A stretch of 64,000 nucleotides of DNA, from positions 1-64,000 of the forward strand of contig DLCN01000020.1 of the NCBI GenBank assembly GCA_002480645.1, written 5' to 3'. Source of the stretch: Balneolaceae bacterium UBA7797 (lineage in GTDB: Bacteria > Bacteroidota > Rhodothermia > Balneolales > Balneolaceae). The position numbers and the translations under genes are program-made. How positions within the stretch are numbered: the stretch's first letter is position 1; the number at the start of each line of letters is the position of its first letter. Shown piece after piece: positions 1 to 8,027 of this stretch. Below the pieces are notes generated by a model, which worked only from the letters and a program-made list of their open reading frames with translations, had not been told where the DNA came from and searched no databases.

Positions 1-231
1 GCTCAAAAGTGGTAAGACCTGTTTTTGGGTAATTATTATGAGATCGTTGTATGGAGCAGAGCTCCAATGGGAGTATTCCGCAGCGGAGCACGGAACCAGG
101 TGTTTGAGCTCCTCCCCTTGCGAAGGGGAGGTCGGGTGGGGTCGGAGCTTCGCAGTTTTGAGTGATGAGTTTTGAGTTTTGAGTGAGGCGCCTCGCTCAC
201 TGAACCCCTCGCAATAACCGCTACGCATCTG
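1..231. repeat. Intergenic repeat block downstream of the LytTR regulator
   Basis: This non-coding stretch lies beyond the 3' end of the LytTR regulator gene. It contains a CTCAAAAGTGGTAA box at 2-15, a copy of an approximately 85 bp unit (51-134) that ends in the hairpin CCTCCCC-TTGCGA-GGGGAGG, and tandem TTTTGAGT words around 152-185. The same modules recur at 2690-3880, on the far side of the two-component operon. No gene is visible in it. Confidence 0.75.
51..134 (+). repeat. Approximately 85 bp intergenic repeat, copy 1
   Basis: It begins ATGGAGCAGAGCTCC and runs through GAATTCCGCAGCGGAG-like sequence (here with a G-to-T change in GTATTCC) to a terminal hairpin of CCTCCCC and GGGGAGG arms. 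Near-identical copies lie at 3409-3493 and 3641-3725. Confidence 0.85.
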
Positions 232-912
232 CTACATCCCGAATTGCTTCAGAAAGTTGTCTTTATAGGTTTTGCCGATGGGGAGTTCCGTGTCGTTGAT
301 CATGACCCGGTTCCCTTCCACATAATCGATATGGCGAATGGCAACGGCATAGGATTTATGGATGCGGATAAAATCCGTGGCCGGCAGCCGGTCTAGCAGG
401 GATTTCATACGGTCATAGACCGTGTATTTGGTCTCCCCGGTGTGTATGACCACATAATCGCCCTGACTCTCGAGATAGTGAATTTCCTGTGTCCTGATGC
501 GGAAGGTGCGCCCGTCTGTTTTTATGATGAGTGGTGCGGAGGAGGCTTCATCCCCGGAAACAAAAGACGGTGTGACTTTATTTACGGCTTTAAGAAAGCG
601 TTCAAAGGAAAAGGGTTTCAACAGGTAATCGGTCACATTCAGCTCAAATCCCTCAAGCGCATATTCGCTGTAGGCAGTAGTAAGGATCACCGCCGGAGGA
701 TCGTTCAGACTTTTCAGAAAGCTGATTCCCGATAATTTGGGCATATTGATGTCGAGAAAGATCACATCCACCTTCTCATGCTGCATCACCGAAAGCGCCT
801 GCATGGCATCCTCACATTCGTCCACCAGTTCCAGATCCGGCGTATCGCTTACATAGGTGCGCAGGATCTCGCGGGCTACGGGTTCGTCATCAACAATCAG
901 GCAACGCATCAT
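232..912 (-). CDS. LytTR-family response regulator
   Basis: This is a 226-residue cytoplasmic DNA-binding response regulator. Residues 1-120 form a receiver domain, with acidic residues D8-D9 and the expected phospho-acceptor D54 in the VDVIFLDINMP motif. A conserved Thr (TTAYSEYALEGF) and Lys (LLKPF) follow. Residues 130-226 match a LytTR DNA-binding domain (RIHKSYAVAIRHIDYVEGN and a PIGKTY-type ending). The start lies in an ATGATG whose first ATG overlaps the kinase stop codon (ATGA), so the two are translationally coupled and the kinase at 909-1949 is the likely partner. Regulators of this family commonly control envelope or autolysis genes. The target here is unknown; the lipoprotein gene in the same operon is a candidate by position only. 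Confidence 0.93.
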   Translation of the reverse strand: MMRCLIVDDEPVAREILRTYVSDTPDLELVDECEDAMQALSVMQHEKVDVIFLDINMPKLSGISFLKSLNDPPAVILTTAYSEYALEGFELNVTDYLLKPFSFERFLKAVNKVTPSFVSGDEASSAPLIIKTDGRTFRIRTQEIHYLESQGDYVVIHTGETKYTVYDRMKSLLDRLPATDFIRIHKSYAVAIRHIDYVEGNRVMINDTELPIGKTYKDNFLKQFGM

Positions 913-1949
913 TTCTGATAATGTAGGGTTAGGGTGGTTTGATAGACGCCGTGTCCGGCTTTTTCTTCGAGAGCGTACATTCCGCCATAGCGAAGTTCGA
1001 GTCTGCGCTTCACATTTTCCAGTCCGGTTGAGGTGCTTTCGGCCTCGAGTTCATTCTTTGCTTCATTGTAGGTGTTCGAGGTGATGAGCACCAGTTTCTT
1101 GTAATTCACGGAAATGATGATGCGGATGAAATCGGAATCGGCATTCAGCTGCCCGTGTTTGAAACAGTTCTCGATGAAGGTAATGAGTATGAGCGGTGCT
1201 ATTTTTTTGGTTCCGGGATCGCCTTTTATCTCAACATAGATCTGACCGGGCCGGCTGTACCGTTGTTTCTGCAGGGTGATGAAATTTTGGATGTAGGTGA
1301 TCTCGTCGGCCACCGGTACTTCTTCCTTCTTACTGGTGTCTACCACATACCGCAGGATATCGGAGAGCTGCAGTACGAGTGCGGGTGCTTTTTCGGTCTT
1401 TTTCAGGGTCTCCCCGTAAATGGTGTTCAGCGTGTTGAACAGGAAATGCGGATTGATCTGCGCTCGAAGGGCCTGAAGTTCGGCGGTGCGTTTCTGCTCA
1501 CGGAGTTCACTTACTTTTTTGAGTTCTTCCTGCTGTTTTGACCAGCTGATCGCCACATGTAGCAGCAGGGTGATGATCACATAAATAGCTCCGATCCCAA
1601 TGATCTCCGGCCAGCTATACACGGCCACGAAGTAGAAATCGGGGAAGATCCAGTCGGCCAGTACATCAAAACTAAAGAAGTACCCTTGCGGGATCACGGT
1701 GAGCGTGAGGAGGAGAAACTGAAATGCATACACCCCGTATTTGCCTTTATCGAAGCTGTTCCGCAGTGCATAGGCGTGTAATCCTACCCCGATCCAGAGC
1801 GGGATATGGAACAGAAAGGTGTAGATCACATCGATCGGGTTGATGTATTCTGTTCGGTTGAACAGGCGCAGCAACACGAAGAATGAGACCGCCCAGAAGA
1901 TCAGATTCCGGGCGATGGCGAACCAGGTTTGTTTCTTAAAAATTCTCAT
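909..1949 (-). CDS. LytS/YehU-type sensor histidine kinase
   Basis: This is a 346-residue inner-membrane kinase. Four hydrophobic segments are visible at about residues 14-30, 40-62, 72-92 and 115-137. A short coiled coil follows, then the His_kinase domain with the family motif QINPHFLFNTLNTI, in which H168 is the expected phosphorylated residue. A C-terminal HATPase region is indicated by LILITFIENCFKHG and a Gly-rich TGLENVKRRLELRYGG. No separate periplasmic sensor domain is seen, so the stimulus is probably sensed in or near the membrane. Its stop overlaps the response regulator start by 4 bp, and its start overlaps the end of the upstream lipoprotein gene by 14 bp. The three genes therefore form one tight operon transcribed leftwards. 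Confidence 0.93.
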   Translation of the reverse strand: MRIFKKQTWFAIARNLIFWAVSFFVLLRLFNRTEYINPIDVIYTFLFHIPLWIGVGLHAYALRNSFDKGKYGVYAFQFLLLTLTVIPQGYFFSFDVLADWIFPDFYFVAVYSWPEIIGIGAIYVIITLLLHVAISWSKQQEELKKVSELREQKRTAELQALRAQINPHFLFNTLNTIYGETLKKTEKAPALVLQLSDILRYVVDTSKKEEVPVADEITYIQNFITLQKQRYSRPGQIYVEIKGDPGTKKIAPLILITFIENCFKHGQLNADSDFIRIIISVNYKKLVLITSNTYNEAKNELEAESTSTGLENVKRRLELRYGGMYALEEKAGHGVYQTTLTLHYQK

Positions 1950-2586
1950 GGGTGCGCTCCAGGATTACCGGGTCGTCGAAGGCGTCTTCATCTTCTGCAT
2001 ATTTACTCACGAATTTCTGTAGTTCCTTGGTTGAGGCCGTGATGAGAATACTTTCATCGACTTTCTCGTATTTGATGCGGACCCGGTTGCTTTCTATCAG
2101 TTCTTTGATCCAGGCGGATTTAAAGAATTCAATATTCAGATCATCTCCGTCTACCGTTACTTTCGAGAAGGTATGTACCGGAAACTGATGAGCTGATATC
2201 AGATCGTCTTCCCCAAGACTGAAATCAAATAGACTGAGATCGAGGAAATAATGGTCGTTGAGTTGTACAATGCGACCGAGTAACACATAGGGTTCTTCAT
2301 CCGATACGGTATTTTCGTCCAGCTTCTGAACTAATACCAGATAGATCGTTTCTTCGATCTCTTCCCCTTCTTCAAATTCTACGTCCAGCTCGTATTTGGA
2401 AAGATCCAGATTTGTAACGTTGCGCGGGTCGTTAATGAAGGTCCATAACTCGTCGTCATTCAGCCAGGTGCCTTCGAGTCCGGGCATCAGTACGGCGTCT
2501 TTTTCTGATACCAGCGGATGTACGGATTTCAGAAAACATCCTGTGAAAGTGAATAGAATGAATAAACCAAGTAGTAAGCGTTTCAT
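1936..2586 (-). CDS. Putative lipoprotein upstream of the two-component genes
   Basis: I do not recognise the family. The ATG at 2586 is chosen because it begins a typical lipoprotein signal (MKRLLLGLFILF followed by a lipobox ending TGC). The reading frame upstream of it adds only ten non-signal residues. The predicted product has about 216 residues, is acidic, and contains no catalytic motif I know. It overlaps the sensor kinase gene by 14 bp, which implies co-expression. By inference it may be an envelope sensor accessory or a protein monitored by the kinase. Confidence in the gene is high, in any function low. Confidence 0.8.
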   Translation of the reverse strand: MKRLLLGLFILFTFTGCFLKSVHPLVSEKDAVLMPGLEGTWLNDDELWTFINDPRNVTNLDLSKYELDVEFEEGEEIEETIYLVLVQKLDENTVSDEEPYVLLGRIVQLNDHYFLDLSLFDFSLGEDDLISAHQFPVHTFSKVTVDGDDLNIEFFKSAWIKELIESNRVRIKYEKVDESILITASTKELQKFVSKYAEDEDAFDDPVILERTHENF

Positions 2587-2882
2587 AGCAGTTGGATTGA
2601 TTGGGATTCGCTCCAAAGAAAAGCTGCTTTAAGGTACTATTAAAAAGTTTTCGATGAACGTACGGGTTTACACGATGAAAGGGGTAGCAAAGCGAAGCTT
2701 TGCAGTTTTGAGTGTTTAGTTTTGAGTTTTGAGTTAGCCGCTTCGCATACGCTGCGCGGAATTATGAATTCAAAATTATGAATTAAGAATTGAGGATAGC
2801 TTCGCAGTGTTGAGTGAATAGTGTTGAGTTTTTAGTTGGGTTTCAAAGTTGTACAAAAGCCTTAAACCATTGTTCTATTCGT

Positions 2883-2933
2883 GCTGGTTCAACGTTTGGC
2901 GGATCCTTCTCCGTCAGCCGACGGATCTGGATG
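2883..2933 (+). repeat. Approximately 51 bp repeat, copy 1
   Basis: The unit begins GCTGGTTCAACGTTTGGCGG and includes the short inverted repeat TCCGTC-AGCC-GACGGA. A second copy lies near 3320-3370. Confidence 0.8.
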
Positions 2934-3055
2934 ATTTTCTATGGGAAATACATGTAAATAAGGAGCTCCTCCCCTTGCGAAGGGGAGGTCGGGAGAGGTC
3001 GAAAAACCCAGTTTGGGTATAAACTACTTTGATTGGATGAATGAGCCTGTATGTT

Positions 3056-3095
3056 ACACACCCCTAAATCCCCTCTCAAGAGGGGACTTTTGATG
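3056..3095 (+). repeat. 40 bp hairpin repeat, copy 1
   Basis: The unit contains ACACACCCCTAAAT followed by a hairpin with CCCCTCT and AGAGGGG arms, then ACTTTTGATG. It is identical to 3546-3585 in this core. Confidence 0.85.
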
Positions 3096-3319
3096 GGCAC
3101 TTATATCAACTAACGAGCTACAAAAAGCTTCCGGGAGAAATGCGGGACTAATGGTTTAGAGGAAAGGAGTAGTTCAGAGCAGGAAAAGACATCAACGTAT
3201 GGTTATTACGCCATCTCCATTTCTTCCGGCGACTTTTGCGCCACTTTTGGTCGCTCAAAAGTGGTAAACAGTGTTGACTGTGAGTGGGTTAATGATCCAC
3301 AGTCGTAGTTTTGTTCTTG

Positions 3320-3370
3320 CTGGTTCAACGTTTGGCGGATCCTTCTCCGTCAGCCGACGGATCTGGATGG
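3320..3370 (+). repeat. Approximately 51 bp repeat, copy 2
   Basis: This is the second copy of the GCTGGTTCAACG unit. It is followed directly by the CACTCAAAAGTGG box that starts a 113 bp unit. The exact right edge is uncertain by a base or two. Confidence 0.78.
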
Positions 3371-3380
3371 CGGATTTGGT

Positions 3381-3493
3381 CACTCAAAAGTGGTAAACAG
3401 ATTATTCTATGGAGCAGAGCTCCAGTGGGAGAATTCCGCAGCGGAGCTACGGAACCAGGTGTTTGAGCTCCTCCCCTTGCGAAGGGGAGGTCG
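3381..3493 (+). repeat. 113 bp intergenic repeat, copy 2
   Basis: The unit starts CACTCAAAAGTGGTAAACAG, continues with the ATGGAGCAGAGCTCC module and ends in the CCTCCCC/GGGGAGG hairpin. It is nearly identical over its whole length to 3613-3725, from which it is offset by 232 bp, suggesting a local tandem duplication. Confidence 0.88.
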
Positions 3494-3545
3494 AAAAACC
3501 CGAAGCATGATTATAAGCTTTGAATGGTGGATGAGCTTGTAAGTA

Positions 3546-3585
3546 ACACACCCCTAAATCCCCTCTCAAGAGGGGACTTTTGATG
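3546..3585 (+). repeat. 40 bp hairpin repeat, copy 2
   Basis: This is a second identical copy of the ACACACCCCTAAAT hairpin unit. Both copies sit 50-70 bp downstream of a CCTCCCC/GGGGAGG hairpin and a GGTCGAAAAACCC word, so the modules are arranged in a repeated order. Confidence 0.85.
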
Positions 3586-3612
3586 AGTAAATGGTTTTTT
3601 GAGATTTAAGGT

Positions 3613-3725
3613 CACTCAAAAGTGGTAAACAGATCATTCTATGGAGCAGAGCTCCGGTAGGGGAATTCCGCAGCGGAGCTACGGAACCAGGTGTTTGAGC
3701 CCCTCCCCTTGCGAAGGGGAGGTCG
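3613..3725 (+). repeat. 113 bp intergenic repeat, copy 3
   Basis: This is the same 113 bp unit as 3381-3493 with a handful of substitutions, for example GAGCCCCTCC in place of GAGCTCCTCC. It retains both the CTCAAAAGTGG box and the terminal hairpin. Confidence 0.88.
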
Positions 3726-3927
3726 GGTGGGGTGGGCGCAACGCAGATCACGAGATTGCCGCGGTTTGTGTTCGCTTTGCTCACTTCAACCCTCGCAATG
3801 ACCGTTTCAGAGTTTTGAGTGAGGCGCTTCGCATTCGCTTCGCGGAATTAAGAATTCAAAATTATGAATTATGAATTGGGGCTTCGCAGAGACCAGCTTG
3901 TGTTGCGGAAGGACTGGATTATGGGTG

Positions 3928-6360
3928 TTAAAAGCCGGCCTCTTCCCAGTTTACTATCCAAATGCGTTGGCCGTCGCTTTGGAAGATCATGCCTTTGTCC
4001 CGGCTGGTGAAGTAGAGTTCGGTGCCGGTGGCTTTGAGACGCTGAATGGCTTCGGCGTGCGGATGGTCGTATTTATTCTTTTCACCCAATGATACCACGG
4101 CTATTTCCGGGGTCACGTAATTGAGAAATGATTCATACGAACTGGTGCGGCTTCCGTGATGACCCACTTTCAGGAAATCGGTATCCAGCAGGTCTTCGTA
4201 ATTCTGCACCAGATGCTCTTCTTCGGCCTCTCCAGCATCCCCCGTAAAAAGAAACTCCGTTTCCCCGTACACCACATTCAATACCACCGAATGCTGATTG
4301 GGATCTGAGTTCCTGACGGCTCCGTCCGGTCCTGCCACCATCACCAAAAGAGCCGGATCTATATGGATCATCTCGCCGGATTGTACCGGTCGGACCGGGA
4401 CTTCCTTTTCTTTTGCTAATTCCTGATATCGGTGAAACAGGTTGGAATCATATTCGAAACCGGAATTGTAAATGGTGTCGATCTCTACGGTTTCCAGTAA
4501 CGTCAGAATTCCACCGATATGATCGGCGTGGGGATGACTTAACACGACCGCATCAAGTGTATGAATGCCTTTGCTTTTCAGATAGGGTATGATGACCGAC
4601 TTCCCGCTGTCGTATCCGGGACTCCAAACTCCTGCATCGATCAGTAGATATTTGTTATTCGGAGTTCGGATGAGCGAGGCATCTCCCTGCCCCACATCGA
4701 AGATGGTGACCTCCATCAGATTGCTCCCGCTGGTTCGAAGCAACCCATCCATTTGTACGATCAGAATAAGGATCAGCGACAGATTGAGCATTTTCCATCG
4801 AATGGCCGGAGTATTCCACCCCGCAATGGTAAAAATGAGCGCCAGCCACATGGGGAAGATCCACAGACTTTCCAGTCCGGACTGCATCCATGCCCAATCC
4901 TGGGTGGAGACAAACATCACAAAGCGATTCATCCCTTTCAAAAACCATAGAACCGGAATATTCAGGGCAGAACTCACCGTGATGCTGATCGCCCCTACAA
5001 ATACATTCAGTAAGGCGAAAGGAACCATCAATCCTAATAGAGGCACGAATAAAGCATTGGCCAGCGGACTCACCACTGAGATCTCCCCAAAGTAATACAC
5101 CTGCAAGGGATACAAACCCAACTGCACCACTACGGAAACGATCACCACCATAAGCGGACTCCCGTACCATTTGATGCGTAACCAATAGGGCAACCAGCGC
5201 TGTATGACGGGCAGGATCAGTAAAATGGTGAACACTGCCGCGAATGAAAGCTGAAATCCGATCGCAAACAGATCCGTGGGATCGAGCAGTAATAATGTGA
5301 TGGCTGAGGCAGCCGTTAGATTGATGGAGTTCCCTGACCGATAGAATAATTTGCCGTAGGTCAGGAATCCGGCCGTAATGGAGGCCCGCATCACCGAAGC
5401 AGGAAACCCGGTAATTCCGGCATAGCCCCACAATATGAGGATCAGGATCACCATCCCGGCTTCGCGACCGTATTTGCGGTTCCAGAACCAGGGAATCAGA
5501 AACCAGAATGGGGCGATCACAAAACCAACATGCAATCCCGATACCGCCATGATATGTGAAAGTCCCGCCCGGGCAAAGGCCGTTCTCGATACTCCTTCCA
5601 GATCCTGCTTGTAACCGAGTAACAATGCTTTGGCTATGGGTGCGGTTTCCTCATCAAAGTTTTGCTCTACAATGTGTAATGCTTTTTCTCTCCACCAGGC
5701 CCAACGGAATACCGACGTGTTTTTATGATGAGTGATCACCTTATCCAGTTTAACCTGCACAAATATTCCGCGGTCTTTCAGATACGAGGCATAATCAAAA
5801 TCGGCGGGATTCCTTCTTTCACTCACCGGAATGATCGTCCCGATAAAAGTAAGAGTCTCGGATCGTTGCAGGTTAAGGTCCTCCTCAAATAGTAGTCTGA
5901 TCATGAATGGGGCATCATCAATACGTTCATTTTGTATTTCTGTGCGTGTAATTTGTATATCTGCACGATATTTGGAGGAGGCCGTTTTACTCGTTGAGAC
6001 TACCATACCGGTCATTTCCACCTTTTCCCAGGCCATGAGTTGCAGGAGTTGCTCCACAGAACCCGGAGCAGCATCTTTTACGGCCGATATTCTGAATACG
6101 CCGGTGAACAGGATCAGCAAGGCAACACTTCCGGTCATTAACCTTGTGCGGATCAACCCGATCTTCTTTTTCTTTTGAAGCTCCGACATCAACACGCTTC
6201 CTGCGATCAACAGTATTATCAGCGCCGGGATCCATGGTGAAAGATACAGTTGTTCGCCTACGATGATCCCCGCTATCAGCAGCACCGCAATGCGCACGGC
6301 CGGATAACTCCCGAATGGAAAACGATATGTCGCTCTCTTCCCCATACCCGTTAGACGCAC
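3928..6360 (-). CDS. comEC: ComEC/Rec2-family DNA uptake protein
   Basis: This 810-residue inner-membrane protein would form the channel for single-stranded DNA entry in natural transformation. An N-terminal segment with several helices (about 20-100) leads to an OB-like soluble region, then the multi-helix Competence domain (KALLLGYKQDLE, HIMAVSGLHVGFV, GITGFPASVMRASI). A C-terminal metallo-beta-lactamase-like domain follows (FDVGQGDASLI, SHPHADHIGG, VGHHGSRTS, DHPHAEA). The length fits full ComEC. The start used is GTG with an AGGAG 10 nt upstream; an ATG five codons in (6345) is the alternative. The divergent Tat oxidoreductase begins 106 bp away. No other competence gene is in the window. 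Confidence 0.95.
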   Translation of the reverse strand: MRLTGMGKRATYRFPFGSYPAVRIAVLLIAGIIVGEQLYLSPWIPALIILLIAGSVLMSELQKKKKIGLIRTRLMTGSVALLILFTGVFRISAVKDAAPGSVEQLLQLMAWEKVEMTGMVVSTSKTASSKYRADIQITRTEIQNERIDDAPFMIRLLFEEDLNLQRSETLTFIGTIIPVSERRNPADFDYASYLKDRGIFVQVKLDKVITHHKNTSVFRWAWWREKALHIVEQNFDEETAPIAKALLLGYKQDLEGVSRTAFARAGLSHIMAVSGLHVGFVIAPFWFLIPWFWNRKYGREAGMVILILILWGYAGITGFPASVMRASITAGFLTYGKLFYRSGNSINLTAASAITLLLLDPTDLFAIGFQLSFAAVFTILLILPVIQRWLPYWLRIKWYGSPLMVVIVSVVVQLGLYPLQVYYFGEISVVSPLANALFVPLLGLMVPFALLNVFVGAISITVSSALNIPVLWFLKGMNRFVMFVSTQDWAWMQSGLESLWIFPMWLALIFTIAGWNTPAIRWKMLNLSLILILIVQMDGLLRTSGSNLMEVTIFDVGQGDASLIRTPNNKYLLIDAGVWSPGYDSGKSVIIPYLKSKGIHTLDAVVLSHPHADHIGGILTLLETVEIDTIYNSGFEYDSNLFHRYQELAKEKEVPVRPVQSGEMIHIDPALLVMVAGPDGAVRNSDPNQHSVVLNVVYGETEFLFTGDAGEAEEEHLVQNYEDLLDTDFLKVGHHGSRTSSYESFLNYVTPEIAVVSLGEKNKYDHPHAEAIQRLKATGTELYFTSRDKGMIFQSDGQRIWIVNWEEAGF

Positions 6361-6466
6361 CTTCGGCTAACTCCTTACAATTTTTTAATTACAGGGGCGG
6401 GAATTGCTCTGGTAGTTCTGCTTTGTTTTTGGTTAATTCAGCCAACCAACCTAACCAACTTTTACT

Positions 6467-7951
6467 ATGAGCAAGCCTGAAAAAGAATCTAAGAAGAGCA
6501 TCAGCCGCAAGGACTTCCTTAAAACCATGGGCATGGCCGGAGCCGCATTTTCAATTGTACCGAGTCATGTGCTGGGCGGGCCCGGAAAAGTAGCTCCGAG
6601 CGACACGCTCTACATTGCCGGTATCGGAGCCGGTGGTAAGGGAACCAGTAATCTAGCCAGTTTTGCCACCCATCCCAATGCAAAGATCGCTTATCTCTGT
6701 GATGTGGACCTTCGCAGGGCGGCCACTTCGCGGGAGAGTTTTCCCGATGCTCCTTTTTATAAGGATTACCGAAAAATGCTGGATGCCGAACATAAGAACA
6801 TCGATGCGGTTTGCGTAAGCACTCCTGATCATAATCACGCCATTCAGGCTATGGCGGCCATGCAGTTGGGTAAGCATGTGTATGTGGAAAAACCACTTAC
6901 TCACGATATCTACGAGGCGCGCATGTTAACCGAGGCAGCCGAGAAGTACAAAGTGGTCACTCAAATGGGAAATCAGGGCGCTTCGGGAGATGGCGTACGG
7001 CAGATGACGGAATGGTATCAGGCCGGACTTATTGGTGATGTTCATACCGTTAAAGTGTGGACCAACCGCCCGGTTTGGCCACAGGGAATCAAATGGCCGC
7101 AACCTGCTCCTTCTATCCCTGCTGAACTGGACTGGGATCTATGGTTGGGCACGGCTCCTCATAAAGAATATGTGGATGGGCTGGTTCCGTTTAACTGGCG
7201 CGGCTGGTGGGATTACGGCACCGGTGCTCTGGGCGATATGGCCTGCCACCTGATGGAACCTCCTTTTACTGTATTAGGCCTGAATTATCCCGACCGGGTA
7301 GAAGCAAGTGTGGGTGCCGTGTATGTGGATGAATTCCGCCGTGGTTATTTCCCCGACAGTTGTCCGCCTTCGTCTCATATCGTACTGAATTTCCCGGAGG
7401 AAGGAGACCGGCAGAAGGTAACCATGCACTGGATGGATGGAGGCATTCAACCCGAACGCCCTGAGGAACTGGAACCTAACGAAATTATGGGCGATGGCGG
7501 TAACGGTGTTCTGATGATCGGGGATAAAGGAACCATGATGTGCAGCACATATGGACGCAATCCCCGGTTATTGCCTACTTCACTGAATGAGGTAATTGCG
7601 GTTCCTGAAACCATTTCGCGTGTTCCTGAGGGGCATTATCATCAATGGGTGAATGGCTGCCTGGCGGGTTACGGTGAAATGAAAATGAGTTCCGGCTTTG
7701 AAACCGCAGGACCACTCACTGAATCCATCCTGATGGGGAATCTTGCTATCCGCAGTTACGATTATCTGGAACAGGTTACCGAAACCTATACCGACGATAC
7801 AGGCGTGGAGAAAAGCAGAGTTCGGGATACCTTCCCCGGCCGTAATATTCAGTTATTATGGGATGGCCCGAATATGAAGATCACCAACTTTGAACCAGCC
7901 AACCAATTCGTGAAGCGTGAATACCGGGATGGCTGGAGCCTGGGTATCTGA
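6467..7951 (+). CDS. Gfo/Idh/MocA-family oxidoreductase with Tat-type signal
   Basis: This 494-residue protein is a predicted NAD(P)-dependent dehydrogenase exported in folded form. The N-terminus carries SRKDFLKTMG followed by a hydrophobic stretch, a Tat-like signal with Arg-Lys replacing the usual twin Arg. The Rossmann fold follows (YIAGIGAGGKGTSNL), then VCVSTPDHNHA and the family motif EKPLTHD with the expected active-site Lys. The C-terminal half is the substrate domain. Such exported members in Bacteroidota and Planctomycetes usually act on sugars, inositols or glycosides, but the substrate cannot be read from sequence. The gene is alone on its strand and converges on the PQQ dehydrogenase gene across a shared terminator. 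Confidence 0.9.
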   Translation: MSKPEKESKKSISRKDFLKTMGMAGAAFSIVPSHVLGGPGKVAPSDTLYIAGIGAGGKGTSNLASFATHPNAKIAYLCDVDLRRAATSRESFPDAPFYKDYRKMLDAEHKNIDAVCVSTPDHNHAIQAMAAMQLGKHVYVEKPLTHDIYEARMLTEAAEKYKVVTQMGNQGASGDGVRQMTEWYQAGLIGDVHTVKVWTNRPVWPQGIKWPQPAPSIPAELDWDLWLGTAPHKEYVDGLVPFNWRGWWDYGTGALGDMACHLMEPPFTVLGLNYPDRVEASVGAVYVDEFRRGYFPDSCPPSSHIVLNFPEEGDRQKVTMHWMDGGIQPERPEELEPNEIMGDGGNGVLMIGDKGTMMCSTYGRNPRLLPTSLNEVIAVPETISRVPEGHYHQWVNGCLAGYGEMKMSSGFETAGPLTESILMGNLAIRSYDYLEQVTETYTDDTGVEKSRVRDTFPGRNIQLLWDGPNMKITNFEPANQFVKREYRDGWSLGI

Positions 7952-7967
7952 GATTGCTGTACATAAA

Positions 7968-7999
7968 AAACCCTCAGGATCTTAACTTCCTGAGGGTTT
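7968..7999. terminator. Bidirectional terminator between convergent genes
   Basis: AAACCCTCAGGA (7968-7979) and TCCTGAGGGTTT (7988-7999) form a perfect 12 bp stem with an 8-nt loop. It lies 16 bp past the oxidoreductase stop and 28 bp past the end of the convergent sugar dehydrogenase gene. A-runs and T-runs flank it on both sides. Confidence 0.85.
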
Positions 8000-8027
8000 A
8001 CTTTCTTTCCGCACCTTTAATACTCGG

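Larger units (their letters stand above)
2587..3927. repeat. Large intergenic array of mixed short repeats
   Basis: About 1.3 kb holds no convincing gene and is built almost entirely of repeated modules. These are TTTTGAGT-rich tracts near 2703-2740, 2803-2838 and 3811-3820; AATTATGAATT-type words near 2760-2795 and 3845-3878; two near-identical 113 bp units at 3381-3493 and 3613-3725; two 40 bp units at 3056-3095 and 3546-3585; and two units of about 51 bp near 2883-2933 and 3320-3370. Several are perfect hairpins. Short open frames through the units are repeat translations, not genes. The block separates the two-component operon from comEC. Confidence 0.8.

Noticed and set aside
1155..1541. 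A 128-codon frame opposite the histidine kinase gene
   Set aside because: It is antisense to a gene with intact family motifs and shows no coding signal.
3566..3874. Open frames of 70-77 codons on both strands inside the repeat block
   Set aside because: They run through the 113 bp and 40 bp repeat modules and have no independent coding signal; they are translations of repeats.
2587..3927. CRISPR array
   Set aside because: The repeats differ in type and length, are not separated by uniform spacers, and no cas genes are nearby.
4655..5431. A 258-codon frame inside the comEC gene on the same strand in another register
   Set aside because: It lies wholly within comEC, whose own frame has continuous family motifs; the alternative translation has none.
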